Below, piece by piece: positions 7,871 to 17,973 of a stretch of DNA of 64,000 nt (positions are counted from its first letter, which is position 1; each line of letters begins with the position of its first letter). Source of the DNA: Streptomyces sp. TSRI0281. GTDB taxonomy: Bacteria > Actinomycetota > Actinomycetes > Streptomycetales > Streptomycetaceae. Where the stretch lies: the NCBI RefSeq assembly GCF_001905125.1, contig NZ_LWLE01000033.1, positions 538,300 to 602,299 on the forward strand. Reading direction: 5' to 3'. The translations under genes and the position numbers were made by a program. The notes under the pieces are model-generated. The model ran no database searches. It worked only from the letters and a program-made list of their open reading frames with translations, and had not been told where the DNA came from.

Positions 7871-9127
7871 ATGACCGGCACCACCCTCACGGCCACCGGC
7901 CCGGCCGCTCCCGCCGAGAGCCCCGCCCACCGCGACGGCAACGTGCTGCGCTGGCTCGGCGCGTACACCGCGTCGATGATCGGCGACAGCGTCTACTACA
8001 TGGCCCTCGCCTGGGCCGCCGCCCGCACCGGCAGCGCCTCCCAGACCGGAATCGTGCTCGCCGTCGGCTCCATACCCAGGGCCCTGCTGATGCTCGGCGG
8101 GGGAGTGCTCGCCGACCGGTTCGGCCCGCGCCGCGTCGTCATCGGCAGCGACATTGCGCGCTGCGTCGTCGTCCTGGGCCTGGCGGGCGCCCTGCTGTTC
8201 ACCTCGCCCGCGCTGTGGATGCTGATCGCCGTCGCGCTGGTCTTCGGCGTGGTCGACGCCCTGTTCCTGCCCGCCGTCGGCGCCCTGCCGCCCCGGATCA
8301 GTACCGCCGGACAGCTCACCAGGATCCAGGGACTGCGCGGACTCTCCTCCCGCGCCGCCAATGTCCTCGGCGCCCCGCTCGGCGGGTTCGCGGTCGCCCT
8401 CGGCGGGCCCGTGCTCGCCTTCGCCGCCGCCGGGGTGCTCTTCGCCGTGTCGCTGCCGCTGCTCCTGGCCGTACGGATCCGACCGCTGCCCGAACAGGAC
8501 GCCACCGAGCGATCCGGCACGGCCTGGCAGGAGCTGACCGACGGACTGCGCCACATCCGCCGCCATCCGCTGCTCGGCCCGCTCATGCTCGTCATCGCCG
8601 TCAGCGAGCTGGGCTTCGTCGGACCGCTCAACCTCGGACTGATCCTGCTCGCCCGGCAGCGCGACTGGGGTGCCACCGGCATGGGATGGATCGCCGCCGC
8701 TTTCGGTATCGGCGCGGGCGCGGCCGCCCTGCTGCTCGCGGTCCGGGGCCGGGTGCCGCGCGGCGGGCTCGTGATGTGCGTGACCGTGCTGATCGGCGCG
8801 GTCGGCGTCGGTGCCCTCGCGTACGCCCCGTCGGTCGCCCTGGCCGCCGCGGTCGCCGCCCTCGTCGGGCTCTTCATGGGCCTCGGCGGCGCCCTGTGCA
8901 CGGCGCTCGTGCAGACCGCGACCGAACCCGCCTACCTCGGCCGGGTCACCTCGGTATCGACGCTCTTCACCCACGCCGTCTCACCGCTCAGCTACCCGGT
9001 CACCGGCGCGGCCGTCGCCGCCTGGGGCACCGGCCCGGTCTTCGTCGCCAGCGCGGCGCTGTGCGCGGCGGGCGCCGTCATCGGCCTCGCCTTCACCCGG
9101 CTCCGCCACGCCGAACTGCCGGGCTGA
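7871..9127 (+). CDS. MFS transporter (probable drug or metabolite exporter)
   Basis: 418-residue integral membrane protein with about 12 predicted helices. The MFS motif A loop is visible after helix 2 (GGGVLADRFGPRRVV). It resembles the EntS/macrolide-efflux group of the major facilitator superfamily. ATG 7871 is preceded by GAGAGGA. The gene is 28 nt after the ArsR-type regulator on the same strand, giving a regulator-exporter operon. The substrate cannot be read from sequence. Confidence 0.92.
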   Translation: MTGTTLTATGPAAPAESPAHRDGNVLRWLGAYTASMIGDSVYYMALAWAAARTGSASQTGIVLAVGSIPRALLMLGGGVLADRFGPRRVVIGSDIARCVVVLGLAGALLFTSPALWMLIAVALVFGVVDALFLPAVGALPPRISTAGQLTRIQGLRGLSSRAANVLGAPLGGFAVALGGPVLAFAAAGVLFAVSLPLLLAVRIRPLPEQDATERSGTAWQELTDGLRHIRRHPLLGPLMLVIAVSELGFVGPLNLGLILLARQRDWGATGMGWIAAAFGIGAGAAALLLAVRGRVPRGGLVMCVTVLIGAVGVGALAYAPSVALAAAVAALVGLFMGLGGALCTALVQTATEPAYLGRVTSVSTLFTHAVSPLSYPVTGAAVAAWGTGPVFVASAALCAAGAVIGLAFTRLRHAELPG

Positions 9128-9145
9128 CCCCCGCACGTCACGGGC

Positions 9146-9229
9146 CCGGCCCCGTGCGCCTCCGCCCCCGCACGACACCGGCCCGTGCCGGCCCCGTACG
9201 CCTCCGCCTCCGCACGACGCGGCCCGTAC
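9146..9229. repeat. Degenerate 42-bp tandem duplication
   Basis: Two adjacent units of about 42 bp each begin CCGGCCCCGTRCGCCTCCGC and end near GGCCCGTRC. They lie between the convergent MFS gene and the TIGR03085 gene. Confidence 0.6.
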
Positions 9230-9241
9230 CGGACCCGGACC

Positions 9242-9260
9242 CGGACCCGGTACGGGTCCG
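9242..9260. terminator. Bidirectional hairpin between convergent genes
   Basis: A perfect stem CGGACCCG / CGGGTCCG with a 3-nt loop lies between the MFS stop and the stop of the minus-strand gene. It is preceded by a GGACCC triplication that can form alternative registers. Confidence 0.6.
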
Positions 9261-9273
9261 TGATGTGCGGGGC

Positions 9274-9906
9274 CTACATCCCCAGCCGGGCCGTGTGCAG
9301 CCGGGTCACCGCCTCCTTGTCGCCGTCCAGCTCCACCGCCGCCGCGTCCTGCCGCCCGAACGCGAACAGCAGCAGCTCGCCCGGCTCCCCGGTCACCGTC
9401 ACCACCGGCGCGCCCTTGTGCGCCACCGCCGTCTGGCCGTCCGGCCGGCGCAGCACCATCCCCACCGGGGATCTGCGGCCCAGCAGCCGGGCCATCTTCT
9501 CGGTGCGCGACCACAGCACATCGGCGAAGACCGGGTCCAGCTCCCGCCGCGACCAGTCGGACTGGGCCCGGCGCACGTCCTCCGCATGGACGTAGAACTC
9601 GATGGTGTTGGCCACCTCGTCGAGCTGCTTGAGGGAGTACGGGGAGAATCGCGGCGGACCCGTACGGATCAGCTGGATCAGCTCCTCGTACGGCTTCGCC
9701 GCGAATTCGGCCTGCACCCGCTCCATCCGGCTCCGCAGCGCGCCCATGAGCAGCCCGCCCGCCGCGTCCGGCCGCCGCTCGCGCACCACCACATGGGCGG
9801 CCAGGTCGCGGGCGTTCCATCCGTCGCACAGGGTCGGGGCCTCGGGGCCTGCCGCCTCCAACAGGTCGGCAAGCAGAAGACGTTCACGCTTCGCATGGGT
9901 CGACAT
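9274..9906 (-). CDS. TIGR03085 family metal-binding protein (maleylpyruvate isomerase-like)
   Basis: 210-residue protein of the mycothiol-dependent maleylpyruvate isomerase / DinB-like superfamily. The N-terminal motif TLCDGWNARDLAAHVVVRE carries the first metal-ligand His. The second histidine lies in EFYVHAEDVRRA and the C-terminal domain contains DGQTAVAH. Family members bind a divalent metal, and many are thought to use mycothiol. The ATG at 9906 gives a normal N-terminus (MSTHAKRERLLLADLL). It is divergent from hisI, sharing a 76-85 nt promoter region. Confidence 0.88.
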   Translation of the reverse strand: MSTHAKRERLLLADLLEAAGPEAPTLCDGWNARDLAAHVVVRERRPDAAGGLLMGALRSRMERVQAEFAAKPYEELIQLIRTGPPRFSPYSLKQLDEVANTIEFYVHAEDVRRAQSDWSRRELDPVFADVLWSRTEKMARLLGRRSPVGMVLRRPDGQTAVAHKGAPVVTVTGEPGELLLFAFGRQDAAAVELDGDKEAVTRLHTARLGM

Positions 9907-9991
9907 GACCGCCAGCGTACGACCGGTCCCCGTGGTCCGCCCAGTGGACGCCCGCCCGGCCGGTCCCCGCCACCACGGCACAATGGACCCC

Positions 9992-10372
9992 ATGACCAGC
10001 ACGCCCGGCACCCCGCCGCCCGCCAGCAGCCTCGACCCCGCCATCGCCGCCCGCCTCAAGCGCGGCGCCGACGGCCTGGTCCCGGCCATCGCCCAGCAGT
10101 ACGACACCGGCGAGGTGCTGATGCTCGGCTGGATGGACGACGAGGCGCTGCACCGCACCCTCACCACCGGCCGCTGCACCTACTGGTCGCGCAGCCGCCA
10201 GGAGTACTGGGTCAAGGGCGACACCTCCGGGCACATCCAGCGGGTCAGGTCCGTCGCCCTGGACTGCGACGCCGACACCGTCCTGGTGAAGGTCGACCAG
10301 ACGGGTGCCGCCTGCCACACGGGGGACCGCACCTGTTTCGACGCGGACGTCCTTCCCCTCACGACGCAGTAA
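9992..10372 (+). CDS. hisI: Phosphoribosyl-AMP cyclohydrolase HisI
   Basis: 126-residue HisI that opens the purine ring of PR-AMP in histidine synthesis. The zinc/magnesium ligands are clear: CDADTVLVKVDQTGAACHTG, followed by Cys in DRTCF. The catalytic core CTYWSRSRQEYWVKGDTSG is present. An in-frame ATG at 9983 is an alternative start (adds MDP). It precedes trpE by only 11 nt, so hisI and trpE are probably cotranscribed, linking histidine and tryptophan synthesis in one unit. Confidence 0.96.
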   Translation: MTSTPGTPPPASSLDPAIAARLKRGADGLVPAIAQQYDTGEVLMLGWMDDEALHRTLTTGRCTYWSRSRQEYWVKGDTSGHIQRVRSVALDCDADTVLVKVDQTGAACHTGDRTCFDADVLPLTTQ

Positions 10373-10383
10373 GGTCACCGGCC

Positions 10384-11892
10384 ATGGATCTCGACACCTT
10401 CCGCAAGCTGGCCGTCGACCGGCGCGTCATCCCCGTCAGCCGCAGGCTCCTCGCGGACGGCGACACCCCGGTCGGGCTGTACCGCAAGCTCGCGGCCGAG
10501 CGGACCGGCACCTTCCTCCTCGAATCCGCGGAGAACGGCCGCACCTGGTCCCGCTACTCCTTCATCGGCGTACGCAGCGACGCCACCCTCACCGCCCGTG
10601 ACGGGCAGGCCCACTGGCTCGGCACCCCGCCCGTCGGCGTCCCCGCCGCCGGGGACCCGCTCCAGGCGCTGCGCGCCACCGTCGAGACCCTGCACACCCC
10701 GCGCGACCTGGTCGCCGACGAGGGACTGCCGCCCTTCACCGGCGGCATGGTCGGCTACCTCGGGTACGACATCGTGCGCCGCCTGGAGAAGATCGGCGAG
10801 CACGGCGGGGACGACCTGAAGCTCCCCGAGCTGACCATGCTCCTCACCTCGGACCTCGCCGTCCTGGACCACTGGGACGGCACGGTCCTGCTGATCGCCA
10901 ACGCGATCAACCACAACGACCTGGCGACCGGCGTCGACGAGGCGTACGCGGACGCCGTCGCCCGGCTCGACGCCATGGAGCAGGACCTGCGCCGCCCCGT
11001 GGAGAACGCCCCCGCCGTCCTGCCCCCGTCCGAGCTGCCGCCGTACACCGCCCTGTGGGGCGGCGAGGAGTTCCAGGACGCCGTCGAGGACATCAAGGAA
11101 CGCATCAGGGCCGGTGAGGCCTTCCAGGTCGTCCCCTCCCAGCGCTTCGAAACCCCGTGCACGGCAAGCGCGTTGGACGTCTACCGGGTGCTGCGCGCCA
11201 CCAACCCGTCGCCGTACATGTACCTCTTCCGCTTCGACGGGTTCGATGTCGTCGGCTCCAGCCCCGAAGCCCTCGTCAAGGTCGAGGACGGGCGCGCCAT
11301 GGTCCACCCCATCGCCGGGACCCGGCATCGCGGCGCCACCCCGCAGGAGGACCAGGCGCTCGCCGAGGAACTGCTCGCCGACCCGAAGGAACGCGCCGAG
11401 CACCTGATGCTCGTCGACCTCGGCCGCAACGACCTCGGGCGCGTCTGCGAACCCGGCAGCGTCGAGGTCGTCGACTTCATGTCGGTCGAGCGGTACTCGC
11501 ACGTGATGCACATCGTCTCCACCGTCACCGGCCGCGTCACCGAGGACCGCACCGCCTTCGACGTCCTCACCGCCTGCTTCCCGGCGGGCACCCTCTCCGG
11601 CGCCCCCAAGCCGCGGGCGATGCAGATCATCGAAGAGCTCGAACCCACCCGCCGCGGGCTGTACGGAGGCTGCGTCGGCTACCTCGACTTCGCCGGGGAC
11701 TCCGACACCGCCATCGCCATCCGCACCGCGCTGCTGCGCGACGGCACCGCTTATGTACAGGCCGGAGCCGGGATCGTCGCCGATTCCGACCCCGTCGCCG
11801 AGGACACCGAATGCCGCAACAAGGCCGCCGCCGTCCTGCGGGCCGTCCATACGGCCAACCGGCTCCGCGAGCACCGGAGCGGTAAGGGATAG
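10384..11892 (+). CDS. trpE: Anthranilate synthase component I TrpE
   Basis: 502-residue chorismate-using enzyme that forms anthranilate with a glutaminase subunit. The Trp feedback motif LLESAENGRTWSRYSFIG is at about residue 45. The catalytic region carries HPIAGTRHRGATPQED, LMLVDLGRNDLGRVC and FPAGTLSGAPKPRAMQIIEE. No trpG or trpD is adjacent; the partner must be elsewhere. The stop overlaps the GTG of the next gene (TAGTG). Confidence 0.97.
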   Translation: MDLDTFRKLAVDRRVIPVSRRLLADGDTPVGLYRKLAAERTGTFLLESAENGRTWSRYSFIGVRSDATLTARDGQAHWLGTPPVGVPAAGDPLQALRATVETLHTPRDLVADEGLPPFTGGMVGYLGYDIVRRLEKIGEHGGDDLKLPELTMLLTSDLAVLDHWDGTVLLIANAINHNDLATGVDEAYADAVARLDAMEQDLRRPVENAPAVLPPSELPPYTALWGGEEFQDAVEDIKERIRAGEAFQVVPSQRFETPCTASALDVYRVLRATNPSPYMYLFRFDGFDVVGSSPEALVKVEDGRAMVHPIAGTRHRGATPQEDQALAEELLADPKERAEHLMLVDLGRNDLGRVCEPGSVEVVDFMSVERYSHVMHIVSTVTGRVTEDRTAFDVLTACFPAGTLSGAPKPRAMQIIEELEPTRRGLYGGCVGYLDFAGDSDTAIAIRTALLRDGTAYVQAGAGIVADSDPVAEDTECRNKAAAVLRAVHTANRLREHRSGKG

Positions 11893-12566
11893 TGGAGGGC
11901 GTGAGTGCCGTCCCCGTACCCCAGCCCCGTGCCCGAGCCGCCGCGTCCGACTCCGCCTCCGCCCCCGACAGTGCGGGAAGCCGCCGCAGTCTGGCCGCCG
12001 GTCTGTTCCTCGGCGCGATCGGCGCGACCGTCGTCCTCCTCGCCTCCGGCCAGACGTGGGCCGAGGGCAAGGCCACCGTGGGCGGCGGTGCCCTGCCGCT
12101 GTCCGCGGACGGCCAGGATGTCACCGGGCTGCCGGCCGCCCTGGCCATCGTCGCCCTGGCCGCGCTCGTCGCCGTCTTCGCCGTACGGGGCGCCGGACGC
12201 CTGGCCGTCGCCGGGCTCCTCGCCCTCAGCGGCCTCGGCGCCGCGCTCAGCGCCTGGTCCGGCGCCTTCGACAGCTCGGCCCTCGACGCGAAGGCCGCCC
12301 GGTCCACCGGTGACGCCTCGGCCACGATCGGCGCCCTCAGCCACACCGCCTGGCCCTACGCCACGGCCGTCGGCGGCGTGCTGATCCTGCTCGCCGGACT
12401 GCTCGCCCTGCGCTACGGCAGCCGCTGGCCCACCATGTCGGGACGGTACGAGCGCGACGGCACCCCGCGCCCCGGCAGGGCCCCCCGCACCGCTCCGGAT
12501 CCCGACCGGCCCGAGGACCTGTGGAAGGCCATGGACCGCGGCGAGGACCCGACGCGCGAGGCATGA
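11892..12566 (+). CDS. Trp biosynthesis-associated membrane protein (TIGR02234/Trp_oprn_chp)
   Basis: 224-residue membrane protein with four predicted helices at about residues 40-60, 80-100, 105-125 and 165-185, and a hydrophilic C-terminus ending PEDLWKAMDRGEDPTREA. Its position directly after trpE is the defining context of this family in actinobacteria. The function is unknown. A GTG at 11892 overlaps the trpE stop; a GTG at 11901 (MSAVPVPQ) is an alternative start. Confidence 0.88.
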   Translation: MEGVSAVPVPQPRARAAASDSASAPDSAGSRRSLAAGLFLGAIGATVVLLASGQTWAEGKATVGGGALPLSADGQDVTGLPAALAIVALAALVAVFAVRGAGRLAVAGLLALSGLGAALSAWSGAFDSSALDAKAARSTGDASATIGALSHTAWPYATAVGGVLILLAGLLALRYGSRWPTMSGRYERDGTPRPGRAPRTAPDPDRPEDLWKAMDRGEDPTREA

Positions 12567-12673
12567 CCCCCCAGCTCACGTCCTACCGGCACGTACGGGA
12601 CAATGGCCGTGAGCTTTCCCCGCGGCGACAGCCACGGCGATACCCACAGCGCAACACCAACGAGGAGCAACTC

Positions 12674-12925
12674 ATGGCGGGCAGCAGCCACGGACACACC
12701 CCGGCCGCCTGGACCGGTGTCATCATCTCGTTCATCGGCTTCTGCGTCGCAGGCGTCTTCATGGTCGCGGCCAACCCGCTCGGCTTCTGGGCCGGTATCG
12801 CCGTCATCTTCGTCGGCGGCGTCGTCGGCCTCGCGATGAAGGCCGCCGGTCTCGGTATGCCGAAGGAGTCGTCCGAGATGGCGGCGGCCAGGGCCCGCGC
12901 CGGACAGGCGCAGATCTCCCACTGA
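12674..12925 (+). CDS. HGxxPAAW family small membrane protein
   Basis: 83-residue protein with the signature HGHTPAAW near the N-terminus and two hydrophobic segments (about residues 15-37 and 42-60). GAGGAG lies 7 nt upstream of ATG 12674. The family is conserved in Streptomyces trp regions but uncharacterised. It may act with the preceding Trp-associated membrane protein. Confidence 0.88.
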   Translation: MAGSSHGHTPAAWTGVIISFIGFCVAGVFMVAANPLGFWAGIAVIFVGGVVGLAMKAAGLGMPKESSEMAAARARAGQAQISH

Positions 12926-12963
12926 TCCGGGACATGTCCGGCCCCGGCCGGAGACACGACGCG

Positions 12964-12990
12964 AGGCGCAGCCCGGCACGGGCTGCGCCT
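12964..12990 (+). terminator. Intrinsic terminator
   Basis: A perfect 12-bp stem AGGCGCAGCCCG / CGGGCTGCGCCT with a 3-nt loop, followed by TTTCC. It lies 39 nt after the HGxxPAAW gene and separates the trpE unit from the DUF2752 gene. Confidence 0.85.
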
Positions 12991-13017
12991 TTCCGTATGA
13001 GCGGGGACAATCGGCGG

Positions 13018-13635
13018 GTGGACGCCTCGCCTTCTCCCGCCGCAGCCCCGCCCCCCGACCCCGGGGCGGCCCGCCCGACCCCGCAGCCGGGCCCCGGGCC
13101 GCATTCCGTCCCGCAGGGCCCGGCCCCGCAGTCCGCCCAGCAGGGTCCCGGGCCGCATTCCGTCCCGCACCCCCCGTACGCGACCGGGCCCCCGCCGCAC
13201 GCCCCCGGCGGCCCCGCCCGGCCACCCGCCGTGCCCGCCTCGCGCCTGCGGCGCTTCGCCACACCCGTGGGCATCCTGGCCGTCGTCGTCGCCGCGTTCG
13301 GTTACGTCGCCACGGTCGACCCCAATGAACCCGGTCACTACCCGGTCTGCCCGCTGCTGGGGCTCACCGGGCTGTACTGTCCGGGCTGCGGCGGGCTCCG
13401 CAGCGCCCACGCCTTCGCCCACGGCGACATCGGCGCGGCGTTCGGCGCCAACGCCGTCGCCGTCGTCGGCTACTTCCTCTTCGCCGTCGTCTGGATGCTC
13501 TGGATGGTCAGGGCCGGCCGGGGGCAGCCCCTGCGGATCGGTCTGGCACCGGTCCACTGGTGGGGGATCGGCGCCGTTCTGCTGATCTTCTCCGTCGTCC
13601 GGAATCTGCCTTTCGGATCGGCGCTGGCACCATGA
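13018..13635 (+). CDS. DUF2752 domain membrane protein
   Basis: 205 residues. The N-terminal 75 residues are Pro/Gly-rich and disordered. DUF2752 follows, with the Cys motif CPLLGLTGLYCPGCGGLR and flanking hydrophobic helices. The family's function is unknown; the Cys cluster suggests metal or disulfide chemistry at the membrane. GTG 13018 lies just past the upstream terminator; ATG 12997 is an alternative. It precedes trpC, a common arrangement in Streptomyces. Confidence 0.85.
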   Translation: MDASPSPAAAPPPDPGAARPTPQPGPGPHSVPQGPAPQSAQQGPGPHSVPHPPYATGPPPHAPGGPARPPAVPASRLRRFATPVGILAVVVAAFGYVATVDPNEPGHYPVCPLLGLTGLYCPGCGGLRSAHAFAHGDIGAAFGANAVAVVGYFLFAVVWMLWMVRAGRGQPLRIGLAPVHWWGIGAVLLIFSVVRNLPFGSALAP

Positions 13636-13750
13636 ATGCCCAGGTAGTGGGACACAACCCAGCCGGATGCGAGCCCTTCGGCCTCCTGCGGATACCATCG
13701 GGATGGCTGATCCTGTTCCCTCATCATCGTTTCGGAAGGGGGCCGCTCGC

Positions 13751-14560
13751 GTGAGTGTGCTCGACGAGATCATCGACGGCGTACGCGCCGACCTCGCGGA
13801 GCGGCAGGCGCGCGTCAGCCTCGACGAGCTGAAGGAGCGCGCGGCCCGCGCCCCCCAGGCCAAGGACGGAGTCGCCGCCCTGCGCGGCGAGGGCGTCACC
13901 GTCATCTGCGAGGTCAAGCGCTCGTCCCCCTCCAAGGGGGCCCTTGCCGCGATCGCCGACCCGGCCGCGCTCGCCGCCGACTACGAGGCGGGCGGTGCGT
14001 CCGTCATCTCGGTCCTCACCGAGGAGCGCCGCTTCGGCGGTTCGCTCGCCGACCTGGAGGCCGTCCGCGCCAAGGTCGACATCCCGGTCCTGCGCAAGGA
14101 CTTCATCGTCACCTCCTACCAGCTGTGGGAGGCCCGCGCCTACGGCGCCGACCTCGCCCTGCTGATCGTCGCCGCCCTCGACCAGGAGGCCCTGGTCTCG
14201 CTCATCGAGCGTGCCGAATCGATCGGCCTGACGCCGATCGTCGAGGCGCACGACGAGGAGGAGGCCGAGCGTGCCGTGGACGCCGGAGCCAGGATCATCG
14301 GCGTCAACGCGCGCAACCTGAAGGACCTCAAGGTCGACCGCTCCACCTTCGAGCGCGTCGCCCCCGAGATCCCGGACCACATCGTCAAGGTCGCCGAGTC
14401 CGGCGTCCGCGGCCCGCACGACCTCATCGCCTACGCCAACGCGGGCGCGGACGCCGTGCTCGTCGGCGAGTCCCTGGTCACCGGCCGCGACCCGCGCGCC
14501 GCCGTCGCCGATCTGGTCGCCGCGGGCGCCCACCCGGCACTCCGGCACGGACGGGGCTGA
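13751..14560 (+). CDS. trpC: Indole-3-glycerol phosphate synthase TrpC
   Basis: 269-residue barrel enzyme converting CdRP to indole-3-glycerol phosphate. Catalytic and phosphate motifs are present: CEVKRSSPSKG, LRKDFIVTSYQL, GVNARNLKDLKVD and AESGVRGPHD. GTG 13751 follows GGAAGGGGG and gives the standard MSVLDEIIDGVRADL N-terminus. It heads trpC-trpM-trpB-trpA. The 115-nt upstream gap contains a short frame starting at ATG 13632 that overlaps trpC, but it has no Trp-codon run, so an attenuator peptide is not supported. Confidence 0.97.
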   Translation: MSVLDEIIDGVRADLAERQARVSLDELKERAARAPQAKDGVAALRGEGVTVICEVKRSSPSKGALAAIADPAALAADYEAGGASVISVLTEERRFGGSLADLEAVRAKVDIPVLRKDFIVTSYQLWEARAYGADLALLIVAALDQEALVSLIERAESIGLTPIVEAHDEEEAERAVDAGARIIGVNARNLKDLKVDRSTFERVAPEIPDHIVKVAESGVRGPHDLIAYANAGADAVLVGESLVTGRDPRAAVADLVAAGAHPALRHGRG

Positions 14561-14568
14561 CCCGGCCC

Positions 14569-14781
14569 ATGTCCGCCGACCGCCCCGTGTCCCGCATCCG
14601 GCCGGGCCTGCCCGCCGCTGCGAGCGCCCGGGACCCGCACGCCCCGCTGGCGCGCGGCTGCCGTCCCCGTGGCTGCCGCGCCCCCGCGCGGCGCGTCCAC
14701 GGCCGGCGGGTGCGGTATGTGATCGGTGACGAGCCCGGCCAGGTCAACGGCATGCGATGGCGCACGGGGTCCGCGCTGTAG
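14569..14781 (+). CDS. trpM: Tryptophan biosynthesis modulator TrpM
   Basis: 70-residue basic protein between trpC and trpB, 8 nt after the trpC stop. The conserved block is LARGCRPRGCRAPARR, followed by VRYVIGDEPGQVNGMRWR. This position and motif match TrpM, a small Streptomyces protein reported to modulate tryptophan synthesis and development in S. coelicolor. Two Cys residues lie in RGCRPRGC. The ATG has no strong ribosome binding site, so coupling to trpC is likely. Confidence 0.85.
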   Translation: MSADRPVSRIRPGLPAAASARDPHAPLARGCRPRGCRAPARRVHGRRVRYVIGDEPGQVNGMRWRTGSAL

Positions 14782-14919
14782 CGAGCCCCGGCCGACGTAC
14801 CCGCACCACCCCACTCGTACGTACGACCGCACCGCCCCGACCGCCCGCCGGTCGCGGTGGCGCTCCGCTCACGGCGCATACGGTGAATCCACCCGTTGCC
14901 ATGCCAAGGAGCACGTCGG

Positions 14920-16151
<1,232 letters not shown>

Positions 16152-16155
<4 letters not shown>

Positions 16156-16973
16156 GCACGCACAGCGGAAACACGGACCTGCTGAGCTCGATGCTGGCGA
16201 AGGCCAAGGGGGAGGACCGGGCGGCGCTGATCGCGTATCTCCCGGCCGGCTTCCCGACCGTCGACGGCGGCATCGAGGCCGTGAAGGCGGTCGTCGCGGG
16301 CGGCGCGGACATCGTCGAGGTGGGGCTGCCGCACAGCGACCCGGTGCTCGACGGACCGGTCATCCAGACCGCCGACGACATCGCCCTGCGCGGCGGCGTC
16401 CGGATCGCCGACGTGATGCGTACGGTCCGCGAGGCGTACGAGGCGACCGGCGCCCCGATCCTGATCATGACGTACTGGAACCCCATCGACCGGTACGGCA
16501 TCGAGCGCTTCACCGCCGAGCTGGCCGCGGCGGGCGGGGCCGGGTGCATCCTGCCCGACCTGCCGGTCCAGGAGTCCGCCGTCTGGCGTGAGCACGCCGA
16601 CAAGCACGGCCTCGCGACCGTGTTCGTCGTCGCGCCCAGCAGCCAGGACGCCCGGCTTGCCACCATCACGGCGGCGGGCTCTGGCTTCGTGTACGCCGCC
16701 TCGCTCATGGGCGTCACCGGCACCCGCGAGTCGGTCGGCGACGAGGCCCAGAACCTGGTGCGCCGCACCCGCGCCACCACCGACCTCCCCGTCTGCGTCG
16801 GCCTCGGCGTCTCCAACGCCGAGCAGGCCGCCGAGGTCGCGGGCTTCGCCGACGGAGTGATCGTCGGCTCGGCCTTCGTCAAGGGCATGCTGGACGCCCC
16901 CGACGAGGCGGCCGGTCTCGCCGCCGTCCGCGCCCTGGCGGGCGAACTGGCCGAAGGTGTTCGAAAGCGCTGA
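16152..16973 (+). CDS. trpA: Tryptophan synthase alpha chain TrpA
   Basis: 273-residue (beta/alpha)8 subunit that cleaves indole-3-glycerol phosphate. The catalytic Glu lies in IVEVGLPHSDPVLDGPVIQ, the actinobacterial form of this motif. The catalytic Asp is in GCILPDLPVQE. Phosphate-binding segments are CVGLGVSN and VIVGSAFVK. The GTG start at 16152 overlaps the trpB stop (GTGA), as expected for subunits of one complex. Confidence 0.97.
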
Positions 16974-17005
16974 TATCAGGCGTCACCCAAATGGGTGGAA
17001 CTGGG

Positions 17006-17035
17006 ACCGGGGAGGCGCGTACGTGCCTCCCCGGT
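17006..17035 (+). terminator. Intrinsic terminator after trpA
   Basis: An 11-bp perfect stem, ACCGGGGAGGC at 17006-17016 and its complement at 17025-17035, with an 8-nt loop and TTCGTT after it. It lies 33 nt past the trpA stop and just upstream of the DsbA-like start. Confidence 0.8.
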
Positions 17036-17049
17036 TCGTTGCTGCGGGT

Positions 17050-17874
17050 GTGAGCGAGAACCGTGAGGGAAACAGAGCCGCGCGTGAGCGCCTTGCCCAG
17101 CAGCGCGAGCGGGACAAGGCGCGCGAGCGCCGTCGGCGCACACTGATCGTCTCGGCCGCCGTGGTCGGCGTGCTGGCCCTGGCGGCCGTGGCCGGACTGA
17201 TCGCCGCCAACGCGGGCGACGACGACAGCGGTGGCAACGGGGCGGGCCCCGCCGTCGCCCCCTCGGGCGCCACCGGCAAGGACGCGCTCACCATCCCGGT
17301 CGGAGCGACCGACGCCCCGTCCACGCTCACGATCTGGGAGGACTTCCGCTGCCCGGTCTGCGCCCAGTTCGAGAACGCCTTCCGGGACACGATCGCGGAG
17401 CTGGCGGACAGCGGCCGGATCAAGGTGGAGTACCACCTCGCCACGATCATCGACGGCAATCTCGGCGGTGACGGCTCGCTGCGCGCCGCCAACGCGGCCG
17501 CCTGCGCCCAGGACGTCGGCAAGTTCCCCGCGTACCACGACGTCCTCTACAGCAATCAGCCCGCCGAGTCCGATGACGCCTTCGGCAGGAACAGCAAGCT
17601 GATCGAGCTGGCGGGCAAGGTCGAGGGTCTCGACACGCCCGGCTTCCGCAGCTGTGTGGAGAGCGGCAAGCACGACAGCTGGGTCACCAAGTCCGACACG
17701 GCGTTCCGCAACGGCGGGTTCCAGGGCACACCGACCGCACTGCTCAACGGGGTGTCCATCTTCCCGAAGAAGGGCGACGAGCAGATCTCCGCAGCGAACC
17801 TCAAGAAGTGGGTCGCCGAGGCCAACAAGGGCAAGAAGCCGGGCACGGCCACTCCGGCCCCTTCGGGGTCCTGA
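17050..17874 (+). CDS. DsbA-family thioredoxin-domain protein, membrane anchored
   Basis: 274 residues. A charged N-terminal segment (about residues 1-32) is followed by one transmembrane helix (about 35-56), then an extracellular thioredoxin/DsbA fold. The active site is FRCPVCAQFE (CPVC), and the cis-Pro is in GFQGTPTALLNG. A further Cys pair (AACAQD, RSCVES) may form a structural disulfide. It resembles actinobacterial DsbA-like oxidoreductases. GTG 17050 was chosen because it skips the trpA terminator. It is followed by its own terminator and then lgt. Confidence 0.9.
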   Translation: MSENREGNRAARERLAQQRERDKARERRRRTLIVSAAVVGVLALAAVAGLIAANAGDDDSGGNGAGPAVAPSGATGKDALTIPVGATDAPSTLTIWEDFRCPVCAQFENAFRDTIAELADSGRIKVEYHLATIIDGNLGGDGSLRAANAAACAQDVGKFPAYHDVLYSNQPAESDDAFGRNSKLIELAGKVEGLDTPGFRSCVESGKHDSWVTKSDTAFRNGGFQGTPTALLNGVSIFPKKGDEQISAANLKKWVAEANKGKKPGTATPAPSGS

Positions 17875-17921
17875 CGGGGGTGCGGGACGGGCTTCCGGTG
17901 GACGCCTCGTTACCCAGACGT

Positions 17922-17954
17922 TGCCGGGTGGCTTGCCGTACGTGCCACCCGGCA
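17922..17954 (+). terminator. Intrinsic terminator after the DsbA-like gene
   Basis: A perfect 11-bp stem TGCCGGGTGGC / GCCACCCGGCA with an 11-nt loop. It lies 47 nt after the stop and 19 nt before the lgt start, so it could also affect lgt expression. Confidence 0.75.
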
Positions 17955-17973
17955 GGGTAGCGTCGACCCCGTC

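Noticed and set aside
13632..13754. Trp leader peptide upstream of trpC
   Set aside because: The short frame from ATG 13632 has a single Trp codon and overlaps trpC; there is no Trp-codon cluster or paired attenuator hairpins.
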